Origin: Siphonodentalium dalli
Taxonomy: Eukaryota > Mollusca > Scaphopoda > Gadilida > Siphonodentaliidae
Length of the DNA: 64,000 nucleotides
Assembly (NCBI GenBank): GCA_032622095.1
Contig: CP136066.1
Location: forward strand, 3,745,784-3,809,783
Reading direction: 5' to 3'
A model generated the notes under the pieces. That model saw only the letters and a list, made by a program, of their open reading frames with translations. It made no database searches and was not told where the DNA came from. Below are positions 51,766 through 64,000 of this stretch, in pieces (position 1 is the first letter of the stretch; every line of letters starts with the position of its first letter). Made by a program: the position numbers and the translations under genes.

Positions 51766-52468
51766 TCTATTATATATTTTGAAAGATCTGTGTGTGTGTG
51801 TGTGTGTCTGTCTGTGTGTGTGTAATCGATGGACTAGAAAATGGCACAGCCGATTTCGATTAAACTTGGTATGTGGGGGTATTTTCGGGTCAGGAGTAAC
51901 ATAGGCCTATTGATTTTCAGATCCGATGTCAACTTTTCACGTGCCGAGGTCAAATCTGTTTTTACGCCGTTTTGCGCTAATATATTTCAGTTCGGTGCTC
52001 ACAAATCGAGTCGATATAGCGCGAATAATAAATTACCAGTCATATAATTTGCACGGTTAGAATCTGTGGCGCTTCATCTTTCCAATGATGTATCACACGC
52101 CTGTGTACGTTTAAAGTTTCTACCTTAATTATCGGGAAGAACGCAGGACCATGCTTCGCTCATCGAAAATCATTGCGTAAATATATTACGCCATCAACAT
52201 ATCGTGACGTGATCGCGTTAACTCTTAACCGGCCGATGTCGCGTTAACTCATCACCGGCCGAGGTATCCGCAAATGACAGTGGGCTATATATCTCGGAAA
52301 CGGGTGGAGTTATCGACTTGAAATTTGGTATGTGAATGTATCTTGCCCCGGATACGAATTGTATCGGGTCGCTTCGCGCATGCGCAGACCAGATCTCGGA
52401 AACGGGTGGAGCAATCGACTTGAAATTTGGTTTTTGAATAGCCCGGACGAAGTCGGGTCACCTTCTAG
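51766..52468 (+). mobile_element. Third tandem Helitron
   Basis: TCTATTATATATTTTGAAAG ... CACCTTCTAG, same family as the first copy, slightly shorter (703 bp). It starts exactly where the second ends; the 3' flank is T. Confidence 0.9.
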
Positions 52469-52950
52469 TATGTATATATAGCAGAGACTGAATTTGAATT
52501 GTTCCAATACATTAAAGTTGGAGGAAAATTCTAGTTATTGATGTGAAACCCATTGATGGAACTGAAACATGCACGCTTATAGTTTAAAATTTCTTTGAAA
52601 TCTCGTCGGATGACCAAAATATTATGTGAATGTGTTAAACGGCTGTTTTGTTTTGTGTCTTGTATTATTGAAATTAAAGACTATAGCTATACTATATCAT
52701 TCGACAATCACGATTTCTGCTGTGTACACAAAAGAAGGCCGCGGGTCCCGGGATATGCATGTTTGCTGTTTGATAAGTTAATATTCGAAAACGTCCAGCG
52801 CCGCACGTCAAGCATCAGTAGACTATAACATTTCATATGTATGGCAGGAAAAAAACGTCCAACGATAGCCGAACTATATGTATGGCCAATAAATATCGGT
52901 GTAAACACTCTTCGTTGAATATGATTTTTTTTTTGCAGGATTAGCAGCCT
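52469..52950. other. No gene seen
   Basis: AT-rich DNA without supported features. Confidence 0.4.
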
Positions 52951-53525
52951 ATTGTTTGGATCGACCACACAAATTTGTACACATGTAATTAACACATATG
53001 TGTTGTCTTGCCCAACAGCATTGTGAACAAGAACAATACAAACAGTGTAATGGCGGTGAACACTATTGTTTGGATCAACCACACAATTGTGTACGCATGT
53101 GATTAACAGATATGTGTAGTCTCGCCCAACAACATTGTGTACAATAACAATACAAATAGTGTAATGGCGGTGAACACAATTGTTTGGATCCACAACACAA
53201 ATATGTACGCATGCGATTAACACATATGTGTAGTCTCGTCCAGCAACATTGTGTACAATAACAATACAATCTTGTGTGGTAGCGGTGAACATAAACCGTT
53301 CATCTGCATCCACACAATCTTGTGCGCAACTTAGCACACATTTAATGTGTGCCTACAAAGAACAAGTTGTTTGGTCGATCCACACAGTTTGTTCGCAACC
53401 GCCACACAACAGATGTGTGATAATTTGCCACACAATTCACCACACAATGTTGTGTGCTCGATCAAGTGGCTACACAAACTGTGTGGTAACTGTGTGGTTC
53501 TACCACACAGTAGTTTTAAGAGTGT
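52951..53525. repeat. 114-bp tandem repeat with ACACA...TGTGT palindromes
   Basis: ATTGTTTGGATC starts at 52951, 53065 and 53179, an exact 114-bp period. From about 53270 the units lose register but keep short palindromes such as ACACAATGTTGTGT, CACACATTTAATGTGTG and ACACAAACTGTGTGG. Confidence 0.9.
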
Positions 53526-53796
53526 ACACCCATGATTAATTTATAAACACAGCTTTATGACGGTGTTTGTAACAGCGACCTAAAGTGTTATGGACAAACC
53601 GGAAACTCATTGTCGAGAAAGTTGTTAACTTTTCTAATGATATTCATAGTTCAGAATTTCAGTGCTAGAAAACACACCCGCGAATATGATAACATGGATC
53701 CCCCCTTCCAGTTAGATGTTATGTTTAAATGCACAACAATTTGAAATCATGCGATATTTTAAAGGCGATAAGTTTTGTAATACAGCCTTACGAATT

Positions 53797-54200
53797 TGAC
53801 ATACAAATATTGTCACTAAAATGGTTAAATTTTCCATTTTTTTTTTGTTAAATCTGTGTATCATGGTTGGGATATATCGATATTCCGGAAGATTCGTCCA
53901 TATAGTATAACGACCTTGATGAACGCATCCTTGCATATATATCGAACAGCCCTTTATTGATGCAGTAGCGCATTGTAAAATGATAAGTGCCTGAACAAAT
54001 TGTTCAAAACAACAGAGCCTTACGGTTGTGACATAGCCAGTAATTGGGTATCGTGAGAGTGTTCTCGATGCTACCTGGTATGACCGAGTATTTGGTGTCA
54101 ATTAAATTTAGTGAGATATGGCAATTATCCCAAGAAAATTACAAATATTGTCACTACAAAATGTTAAAATTTTCCATTTGTTTGTGTGGTTAAATCTATG
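53797..54200. repeat. Diverged direct repeat about 340 bp apart
   Basis: ACAAATATTGTCACTA...AAATTTTCCATTT...GTTAAATCT occurs at 53803-53858 and 54140-54197. GATATTCC.GAAG.TTCGTCC near 53880 recurs near 54628. Confidence 0.55.
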
Positions 54201-56114
54201 AGTTTCCAACTTGAATTTTCCCGCTTCCATTGAACCACTCATCATTCTTTCATGGATGTAGATGGAGTCATTTAGCATAATGATATCAGTTGAGTGTGAG
54301 GTAAACCCAGAATCGCATATGTGTGTTATATGTCAATAGGTTATGAGACTTCTGTGATCAGAGAAGTGTAACACTAAGGGAACTTGACTGATCGTGCTAT
54401 CCTTATGCCATTGCACTTGTCCGATAAACTGATGACAGTATAAGACACGCATGCGGTTTTGTGTATATCGTTCGTACCAATCGTGCGGTATTGATATAGT
54501 GGCAGATGCGTCCGTATGCTTGCGACATGCAATGTGACAACAATCACAAATCTGTTAATTGCTCCTTATATCTTAATTCATGGCTATTTCTTAATTTCAC
54601 AGTGCGCTTCAGAGTTTGGATATGTTGATATTCCAGGAAGTTTGTCCGTAAGCAGGCTTGCGACATGTAACAGGGTGTTCCACCAAATACACGTAACATG
54701 GTACGCGCCTTTAAGGACGCTCACCAACTACTATTGGGATCTAAATAAGCATATTTGTATGCTTGTATGATGTCCACCCTGTACTCTTATACTTGTATGC
54801 TTATTTATGTTTTTCATTGCCCTTTATAGTGTGTATTTGTGTCCGTATGTTTATTTAAACGGTGGGATTGTCAGACAGACTATATATACTAAAGGCCGAT
54901 CAGAATGGATTATTTACTCAGATCAAGAAATGATGTTGCTGTTTGGTAACACATATTTTCGACAAAACATTTCTGAATTTGGGACATTTATATGATTGAC
55001 ATAATAGAGCATTCATTTCCAGGCAGACTTTATTCTATGTTGGAAATTGCTACCGTGTCGCCCCGTATACACGTATCGACTTTGGCAGAATTATCCACCC
55101 TGTTCCGCACTGCATGTATGCTCATTTAGACCACGCGGGGGTACCTCCAATTTATGCACAGAAGCATTGGCAGCTCAGATTTGAATCATGCGTTGAAAGT
55201 GTTGGGATAAATTGTTATTCCAACAATTGCGCCCATACTCTTGCGACATATGCTGCGTATACGGCGTTTTTCCATCAAGCAACGTATATACGTTTCTTTC
55301 TAGGTCTATGTCTCAGTTTATCAACATACCACGGACTAAACATCACACTCTGTAATCACTTGAATACGGTTGTGCGTGCCCGTGTCTCGATGTGCATTTG
55401 TTCAATACTGCCGAATTTAAACACAAAATGGACTAATGGGCGTACTTCGGGTACTACGGTAATAACCCGGCTGTTGGTAACTATATACGATTACGAATAC
55501 ATCAATCCAAGTCCTAACATGGTATTTTAGTGTGATGACACATACATTTATCCGAGTGGTGTAGCACATGGAGTACCCTGTACGGAACATCCTATAATTA
55601 TTGTAATATTGAACTTAATGATCAACTTGGTGGTTGCTCCATTACGTGTCACGTACGGTCATATTACGGGTGTATATTACGTGATGACCTCGACAAACAA
55701 TGGGAATGGTGTTAATAATATGTGTTAGGTATTGGCTGTCATGTGGGGTATATTATGTAATGACTTGGATGACCAATGTGAATTTCACTCCCCTCGAATT
55801 GTGTAGGTCCGTAATATGTTAATATTATTACGTCAGTACGTATTGACAACCCACGACACGCCCATCAATAAACTGATAAATGTATGCACGTTTCATAGGA
55901 GTGGCTATGTATACACATAAACATGGAATTGTTGTTGTTGACTTTCGTGTTTCACTGTATGCTGAATGAGAGCTCGGGTACGTCTTTGTTAATTTTGGTG
56001 CTCGGGCCCTCCCGTCTGTCGGTGCTTTGGCAACTTTGTTCAAAATAATTACATTTTTCATATATAGACAACGTTGGACTACATAATTATAGTCATCATA
56101 TCAATGATTTGTCC

Positions 56115-56117
<3 letters not shown>
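54201..56117. other. No gene seen
   Basis: A 138-codon frame at 55114-55530 has no motif or gene context. No other signals. Confidence 0.4.

Positions 56118-56157
<40 letters not shown>
56118..56157. repeat. (AT)n microsatellite
   Basis: About 20 AT units directly before a Helitron; the tract continues after it at 56867-56914. Confidence 0.95.
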
Positions 56158-56160
<3 letters not shown>

Positions 56161-56866
56161 ATTATATATTTTGGAAGATCTGTGTGTGTGTGTGTGTGTG
56201 CGTGTGTGTGTGTATCTGTCTGTGTGTAATCGATGGACTCGAAAACAGCTGAGCCAATTTCGATGAAACTTGGTATGTGGGGGTATTTTCGGGTCAGGAG
56301 TAACATAGGCCTATTGATTTTCAGATCCGAGGTCAACTTTTCACGTGCCGAGGTCAAATCTGTTTTTACGCCGTTTTGCGCTAATATATTTCAGTTCGGT
56401 GCTCACAAATCGAATCGATATAGCGCGAATAATAAATTGCCAGTCATATAATTTGCACGGTTAGAATCTGTGGCCCTTCATCTTTCCAATGATGTATCAC
56501 ACGCCTGTGTACGTTTAACGTTTCTACCTTAATTATCGGGAAGAACGCAGGACCATGCTTCGCTCATCGAAAATCATTGCGTAAATATATTACGCCATCA
56601 ACATATCGTGACGTGATCGCGTTAACTCATCACCGGCCGAGGTATCCGCAAATGACAGTGGGCTATATATCTCGTAAACGGGTGGAGCTATCGACTTGAA
56701 ATTTGGTATGTGAATGTATCTTGCCCCGGATACGAATTTTATCTGGTCGCCAAGCCCGTGCGACGCCAGCTTCGCGCATGCGCAGACCAGATCTCGGAAA
56801 CGGGTGGAGCAATCGACTTGAAATTTGGTTTTTGAATAGCCCGGACGAAGTCGGGTCACCTTCTAG
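56158..56866 (+). mobile_element. Non-autonomous Helitron inserted in an AT microsatellite
   Basis: TCTATTATATATTTTGGAAG ... CACCTTCTAG, 709 bp, same family as 49854 and 51766. Flanked by A on the left and T on the right within (AT)n, the expected A|T target. Confidence 0.92.
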
Positions 56867-56873
56867 TATATAT

Positions 56874-56914
<41 letters not shown>
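56867..56914. repeat. (AT)n microsatellite, right part
   Basis: Continuation of the AT tract interrupted by the Helitron. Confidence 0.95.
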
Positions 56915-59420
56915 CAAAAGACATATCTTAATAAAAAATATTCTGATTTGCATGTAACATTGATCTCTTACAACGGACTTAGAGTGACAACATTACTTTA
57001 CGTTAAAAATAGATTATCACTTCTGCAGCATGATTTATATATAGGTTCCGAACTTCCTGGGTATATATATATATTTACGTTTATATATTGTATATTATAT
57101 ATTAATGAAATGCCTGTGACTCGGTCGTAAGTTTATCGCCGATAGTTGCGTCCCGAATTTGGAAGTAAATATTTACATTTGAGCGTAGTTCGGACGATAT
57201 TTTCTTTGGAATTATATGGTCGATTTGCTTCTGATTTTCGGTTATGTTAGTAGAATGCTACATTCCCCTGATGGACCATGCATACTAATTTACCAGTTGT
57301 ACGTACCCGATCAAGTGCATACTATGTCTTTAAACAAATATTTAAATAAAATATTTGAAAAACTAACACCGTTATATCATCAGTCAGGGTACCCCTAGTC
57401 AACACAACACATTCGAGTGAAATCGCACCAGCCGTCTGGGATAAAATATGGACATACAGACGGAAGGACAGACAGATCATACTCTTATATACTCGCATAT
57501 ATATATATATTTAAGAGTATGATATGACTCTGTTTCCGATTTATCTATCAGAAACCTGCCCAGATTTTAACCAAATATGTTGTGGTAATACGTTGTTCCC
57601 TGGCGGACGTTATAACAGCGTTAGTTTTTCTCAATATTGATTTATAGATATTCAATTGAAATACAAACAAATTATATTAAGCTCACTATGGGCCTTTTTC
57701 AGAACCAAATAAGTCCAATGTGAACCTATGTGAATATTTATGGCTAACATGAACATATTTGCACGAACATATATTTCAGCACCAGATGTAGGGGAATGTG
57801 GGGGGCAGTTAGATATGGAACAGAGAGAGACATTGCCTCTAATATTTTTTTTTCTAATTTCCAGACCAATATCCCCATGTTTACTATATTTGGTCAAAAT
57901 GGCTATCATCTGGTGAAGATTGAATCTAGTACAGCGACCAAATTCAAGACAACATTAATTGATTTAATTCGTGCATATTTCACATAGCCACATCTGATTT
58001 GTTTATAGAAATTTATGTTTGCTTGAATTTCAGAGAGTTACATGGGGTGGGGACTCAATGAGACACAAATTCGGGCATGTGGTAGGACCCACCTTCAGTA
58101 GATGATAGGCACTTCGAAAAGAAATGACAAACTTTGCCAAACGACCATTGTTTTGGGGCTGGTGTGGTTAAATAATTTAGATCAAACTGATGTCATTGTG
58201 CAATATTGATATGTTCTGGGCGTTTGCTATAGGGTTACTACTCAGTAATCAGACGCGCATATATGCACGTTTACGGAGTTCACCTTAAAATCCAAGTCAT
58301 GGCCTATTACAGACAATGTCATGTGCAACGATATATATTTCGATAAATAACAGACTATCGAACCACAAAAAAATTATCGATCACGTCATGAATCTCTACA
58401 CTAACTATGACACCGTACAAACATCTGGGATTTTTTTATGTTCTGACAACGAACTTTATAACATTGAATTAACAAGCAGCGAATATATTTCCCTGTATTG
58501 TTATAACTTGTTCTCAACAATTTACTTCACAGTAGCGGTGGTCCCAGCTCGAGATTGCATGCTTGTTTGTGACTTATGTGAGCTGATATCATACTCTCAG
58601 GTGCCTTATCATTGTGATGGACAAAAATAGTGATGGAAATTTAATTTTATCTAATACTATTTTAATTTAATTCTATATATGTCTCTATGCCAAAGAAATT
58701 AATGATTGTCGATAATTGTATCCAAAATTACCAATCATGCGGCACATGCTGACACTATTGTTAGGCATATGATAGTATATACACATTTAAACATTGCCGT
58801 GGAGGAATTACATGAGTGTAAGGGATGGAAAGCAAAATCAACCACACCGTCACTTAAATCTTGCAATTTCAAAGTTGGACCTTCACATTCTATGACACAC
58901 ATTATTAAGAACCAGGTATTTCATAATATATACTGGTTAGAATAGAGATTCATGGCATGGTCTAAGAAAATGCTACCGAATAACATTTACATGACCATCT
59001 GGGATTGCCTCATGAGTCATGTAGAACTACAAGGTCGTGACAGTTCGACCAGCTCGGCCTTGAATTGTTAATATTAATTAATCTGACGAGGATTGCCGAA
59101 TTATATACGCCTATTTTAATTAAATACACATTAATTATTTAATTTTGAAAAAAAAGTTGCTTGTGTTTTTCAAATTGAATAGAATTGCTCTCTTGATCAA
59201 AGGAGAAATATAAATTCGTTTTGTTAGTTTATTAATTTATTTTACAGGCTGTTCGAGGTTATTCCCCCATTGCGGCCCCATAGGGGCTCATAAGTCTAAA
59301 TCGTCCGGATGTAAAAACTTGTTTTTTCAGGTTGATGGACTTCAAAAACTAGTGACGTCACAACTATATTTGCGTCGTTTGCGAACAGTAAACAACCCGT
59401 GGGTTGTGATTACTTCATAT
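56915..59420. other. No gene seen
   Basis: A small hairpin CATACTCTTATAT...AAGAGTATG occurs at about 57478-57522. CATGAATCTCTAC near 58388 echoes the 42220 and 43610 repeats. A 104-codon frame at 58316-58630 is unsupported. Confidence 0.4.
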
Positions 59421-59424
59421 TATG

Positions 59425-59545
59425 TTAAAGGACACAATGCACTCGCGGTGTGTGTGTATTAAAGGGACACAATGCACTCTCGGTATGTGAATGTTGAAGG
59501 GACACAAGACTCTCGCTGTCGGCTAAAGTTAAAAGGACACATAAC
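59425..59545. repeat. Short tandem repeat, about 34 bp
   Basis: TWAAAGGGACACAATGCACTCTC-type units repeat about three and a half times. Confidence 0.75.
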
Positions 59546-59819
59546 AAAAGTTTACACTTTAAAATTACAAAAATAAAAAAATATATAAACTTTGAAAACT
59601 TCAAATTGTTCAAGTATTAAACAAAAATGTTTAAATGTTCACAAATTTTCACAAATTAAGATAACATTTACCAATTTTGTTTTTAAACTTTAATTTTTTC
59701 GAATTTGATATTGTTCTTTAATACTTATTTTCGTATTTTTGTTTTAAACATCGTGACTGGGCTCTTAATGTACATTTTTCAATATGAATCGCTTCTTTCT
59801 CTACAACTCCCAATAATCA

Positions 59820-59848
59820 GCCCCCCCTCTCTCTCTCTCTCTCTCCAA
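59820..59848. repeat. (CT)n tract
   Basis: C run followed by about ten CT units. Confidence 0.9.
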
Positions 59849-59889
59849 TTATGAAGATATAACAAAGACAACAATAACATTTGATGAAG

Positions 59890-59895
59890 TTTATT
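59890..59895 (-). terminator. Polyadenylation signal AATAAA (minus strand)
   Basis: TTTATT on the plus strand, five bases beyond the stop codon of the minus-strand exon at 59901. The spacing is tight but compatible with a short 3' UTR. Confidence 0.5.
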
Positions 59896-59900
59896 GAAAT

Positions 59901-60261
59901 TTAATCAACGCCGGTGTCTGAATCTTGACCATTTGAACGTATTTCAAAGAGTTTCGTGAATTTGCTCACTGCTTCCGCCGCCCATTTATATTTATATCCG
60001 AGTTTGGTCAGCTGGACCATTGCTTCGTGATAGTATGTATGGGGGATGTTTTCAATCGATGCTGGTGTTCTAACAAACGTCTGTATTTTTTTGAGAAATT
60101 GATCCAAAGCTTGCGTTGCCTGAGAACTATAATGTCGTAAGTCCATTTTTCCATTTCCCGAGAAAATCGAGTTTGAAATTTCGGATGGTCTGTTTCCGGA
60201 TATAAACAGTTTGTACATATTGGAAATCGTGACCATATGATGGAAAACATCAATATATACA
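59901..60261 (-). CDS. Probable terminal exon of an unidentified gene
   Basis: Minus-strand frame ending in TGA at 59901-59903. From the in-frame ATG at 60236 it reads MVTISNMYKLFISGNRPSEI, then GKMDLRHYSSQATQALDQFL, HTYYHEAMVQLTKLGYKYKW and AAEAVSKFTKLFEIR. The composition is that of a soluble helical protein, unlike the low-complexity frames around it. A plausible acceptor (TTTTCCACACTAG) gives exon start 60261 with the frame open; an in-frame stop near 60283 prevents further extension. AATAAA follows the stop. I do not recognise the family. No upstream exon was found in 60262-64000, so the rest may lie beyond the window, or this may be a short single-exon gene. Confidence 0.5.
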
Positions 60262-60656
60262 CTAGTGTGGAAAATCGTGACTAATTATTCGCACGTTTAC
60301 GATTAAATGACGAAAACGTGTTTGGAGATACGACATTCTGCGCAAATAATAGTCGTCACGATTCCGGATTATAATGTCGAAGGAGATACGACACTCTTGC
60401 ATACATATGCATATATATGTTATGTGTGCAATACTGTCTGTAATATAATACTCACAATTTGTCATTGTATATGTACGCAATAAACAATGGACTCAATGTG
60501 GTTATGGGTTTTGAATACCTAAATATATATAGTATTTCGTTAGTCAAACGCGCCCCGCGTCGAGCCGCGATCGGCGCGATCTGGTAACGTACTAATATAC
60601 GCGCGTTCACATACGTTACTCTATCGAACTATTGAGTATATGTCCGCGACTATTTA

Positions 60657-61620
60657 ATACGGGGACGTAGGACCTCATATGGGTTTTTTTGGGGGGGGGG
60701 GGGGCGGGTGGGTCCTTATGTTTAAACAGGGATGTGTCAAATGAAATGTGGGCTCTATGTTGGGTGGGGGGCAATGTCTTATATTACATTGATAAATAAT
60801 CGGAAATGAAGACTTTGTTGGGTAGGAACACTTCTATTTATCCCGTATATATGTATGTGTGGGTGGGGGCGCTCTATTGTTTAATTCAGGGACGTAACAA
60901 AATGGGTACACTGTGCGCTGGGGTACTCTTTTCTATACTTGGGTAGCCACGGCAAATGGCTATTTTGTGTTGGGGCATACTCATGTTTGATACAAGGACA
61001 CATTAGCGGTAATGGTTTATCTGGGGCTACATATATTAATGCAGTGTTGTATTATTGGAAATGGGGGCACTTGGGGGGGGTAGCAATTCCGTTCGACACG
61101 AGAGTGAATACTTGAAATGAAGCCTGTGCTTTGAATGGGAGCGTTTCTATTTGATGCAGGGATGTATAATTCGGTTTATGACCGCGGCTTTTTAATACAG
61201 GGATGATAGTACCATAATTGTGGTTCGGTTGGGGGGCATACTTATGTTTAATGAAGGGATGTGTCTCCGGAAATGGGGGTCTATGTGGGGGATACTTTAT
61301 ATTACATTGATAAATAATTAGAAATAAAGTGTTTTGGGCAGGAACGTTTCTATTTAATACAGGGCTGTGTGTTTGTAGGGGCGAACAACTGTTTAGTGCA
61401 GGGGTGTATCAAAGAGGGGACCCTGCGCATGGGGCTACTGCTTTTAATACAGGGGTATTTGCCAGAAATTGCTACTTTGCATTTTGGCATACTTATGTTG
61501 GACACAAGGACCGAACATGGAGTCTGTGGGGGCTTACTTATAATTAAGGCAGTGGTGTGATAACGGAAATACGGGCTCAATGTTGGGGGTGGCAATGCCT
61601 TTTACTGCATGGATGAATAA
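60657..61620. repeat. Degenerate G-rich tandem array with higher-order period
   Basis: Motif TTTAATACAGGGATGTGT followed by GAAATGGGGGC and GGGGGCATACTTATG recurs about a dozen times at roughly 50-80 bp intervals. The block TATATTACATTGATAAATAA appears at about 60780 and 61298, about 517 bp apart, followed by similar text, so a larger unit was duplicated. A G-run lies at about 60687-60704. Confidence 0.8.
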
Positions 61621-64000
61621 CTGGAAATGTATTTCACCAACTACGCACAACTATGGGTCATACAGTTAAGTTATTTGAGTAGGTCTATCATCCACGCACC
61701 TAGAATTGATGGACACAACTGTCATTTTCAAGAGATAACCACGGGGCCACAGGGTATTCTAATCATCGAAGAGCATTGTGTTATTGTTTATCATTCGCGA
61801 AACAGTTTTTATTTGGTTCCTGAAAAGGATTGACTCGATTCCAATGAGTATGAACATTCATATGACAAAATGCACATTCGGTACACTACAATTAATGTAT
61901 AAATAATACATAGCTACGAATTGATGTTTTATTGCATTGTTTGTCGCAATTAAGTGCGTTTCGAACCACTGGCTAGTAACATACTATATTAATTATTCAG
62001 TAATAATTATTGACGGAAATATCGGTGAACAATGTTGGACTTCTCAAACAACAAGAATATCGACGGCGTGTCAAGCTGAACTATTAACATTATCAGCTTT
62101 TATATTCAGAAACATTTTCAAATCGGATATATTGGTTTATTATATGGTAGTGGCACATGGTCTGCTTTTAGAAAAAAAACAGCAAGTGTGACCTTGCTCT
62201 TCGCGCTGTAATTGGACAAATTACACTTTAATTGCGGACGCCACTGACGCTGTCTGAAGGAAATATCACTTAGCTAAAGTCGTAAGCCATATCGGTAGAA
62301 TTTCTGTCACCAAATGGAAAAAAATGGAATAAAATTTATGTGTGGACAATTGAATAGCCAGTCTCATAAGAGTGAACAAGCTCTCGAATTATGCGAGGGA
62401 GAATTAGTCCAGGCTGTGCTATCCGTTGCACATCGGGGGCATGTATGCGACCATCATTTTCTTATGGGACAATTACTCTAGTTTTCGAATTCAGAGGGCG
62501 CCGAACCGTGATTGGTGACAACATATAACTTTTCACAATGTTTCATAGGGCGCCCTACCTAAACAATGACATATTTTCAGAGGTTAAAATGCATTAGCCA
62601 ACTGGTTAACAGGGCATCAACACCAGAATGATTGTAAACATATTTGCAAATTGTGGAACGAATGTAGACACTTAATCAGATTCAACATCGTTTTCCTGCT
62701 GTCGATTTTATTTGGTGACTTCATGGTAAAGAATGTAATTAGGCGCGTCACAAATGCATGGCGATTCAGACAAAGTGTCGTGTGTCAACTCTGTACAAAC
62801 ATAATATATCTGCCAAATACATCCAAGTTATATACTTTTGGAAATGGTAGGGTATTCCCTATATAAATATGTTCTTACTTACATTATATCTCTCCAAGTA
62901 TTGACATAATATACACAAACTTAACCCTCCCCAAATTTCACAAATAATCACATAGATGCGTCCATGCAGTTTGTGTCCACCAAATACATTGACAATGCAC
63001 ATGTGTCATGTGTTGTATAATCGTACGAGGACATTGATAATGTCAATCATCGTTCAAATCCTAGATTAGGAAGGTAATCAAATCCAAGATGGCGTCCAAG
63101 TTGGCCGCCAATTTTTATATTGACACTCTATACACCAGATGTATGCTAACCGGACTAGATAATCGCAAGTGCTTTATATAATATGGCATTTTCTTGGATA
63201 AAGTATCTATCTTAATACGTATAAGGCAACTGGCTACGTAAAACAGATGATGGAGACCAAAATGGCCGCCAAAATAAAGAGAATTGTTCCGATAAAATGA
63301 CCAACTTCTGAGTTGCAAGAAAATTGCATGGTATTACTGTTGTAGCTTATTTGTTGTACATATATGGCATTGTGGCCAACGTGATCCGTATCTAAAGAAA
63401 ATATTGGCATTGAGATAGTAACTGTTCATCAATTTCTCCAAATTACGACATCATATAATGTTAAATTGCCTAAGTAGGGCAAAATTTCAACCTGACATCC
63501 AATCATTTGGTGGTATATATGTCAATGTTCTGCTACACGATGCTACAACTTCATACAATCACATTAGTATAGCAATAATGGAAGCCACAATGCCGAATAA
63601 AACATGCATATGCACTAATAGTTATATATTCAATTATCAATAACTTAAGGAGTTATTCCATGCTAGTAGCACATTAGACCCGCAATCATAAACCGGCTGG
63701 AGATAACGGATCTATCTCTATTCCCGAAATTGCGGATATGTTGTTTATGCGAAAAGCTTGGGCAACTTTGTTCACATTACCCTAATGTTGTCAATTGCTT
63801 ACCATGGTAGTTGGTTTCTACGTTCAAAGAAGCGATGCTCCAATATAATAACGGACAATAATTACAAGCAATTTAGACCGAACTAAAATTGTGTTCTCTA
63901 CATTTCCTCGGTATGCCACCACGCACGGAAATGGGTGTTTGCATAAGCAGTTCTAACTCGTATCTGTTTAGTACTTATCTGAGTATTTAGATAACAATGA
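61621..64000. other. No gene seen
   Basis: Short frames without support. AAGATGGCGTCC...TTGGCCGCC near 63085 and AAAATGGCCGCC near 63260 recall the 32745-33430 repeat. Confidence 0.4.

Noticed and set aside
55114-55530. 138-codon plus-strand frame
   Set aside because: No recognisable motif and no gene context; probably a chance ORF.
49923-56957. Several 60-118 codon frames with repeated protein text
   Set aside because: They are translations of the non-coding Helitron copies.

Overview
This is eukaryotic, AT-rich, intron-containing animal DNA. Evidence includes spliced genes with GT/AG boundaries, two APE-type LINEs of the Tx1/L1 kind, tRNA-derived SINEs, and many non-autonomous DNA transposons. 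Two composite elements carry internal tandem units of about 160 bp, which recalls the 'pearl'/Helentron-associated elements described in bivalves. A lophotrochozoan, probably a mollusc, is therefore my best guess; no species marker is present. There are no bacterial operons, rRNA genes, stand-alone tRNA genes or CRISPR arrays.

Layout: 1-455 is a 75-bp minisatellite, followed by one minus-strand C-type-lectin-like exon (794-991). A decayed minus-strand LINE fills about 1587-5830. Repeats, a SINE and unassigned DNA follow to 11.7 kb. An intact intronless 844-aa zinc-finger transposase-like ORF lies at 11698-14232. The main host gene runs 16924-33922 on the plus strand: seven phase-compatible exons encode a 521-aa protein with an N-terminal CIDE-N-like domain and a C-terminal region of the 'SAMD3-like' uncharacterised family. 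Its introns hold two hAT elements with 8-bp target duplications, a mariner-type MITE, piggyBac-like and foldback elements, two Helentron-like elements and minisatellites.

From 34 to 46 kb there are no convincing genes, only MITEs, a fragment of the 11.7-kb transposase gene split by a PIF/Harbinger-type MITE, palindrome-rich repeats and a SINE. A second, better preserved but 5'-truncated LINE lies at about 46140-49345 (minus). Three head-to-tail Helitrons follow at 49854-52468, with a fourth in an AT microsatellite at 56158-56866. A probable minus-strand terminal exon with a polyadenylation signal is at 59901-60261, and a G-rich degenerate tandem array at about 60657-61620. The last 2.3 kb shows nothing I can identify.

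The most interesting items are: (1) the CIDE-N/SAMD3-like gene, with a roughly 128-bp inverted copy of its 5' end just upstream; (2) the exact tandem Helitron array; (3) two Helentron-like elements with unrelated bodies but the same architecture and the same tail; and (4) a MITE insertion whose empty site is preserved in this window.
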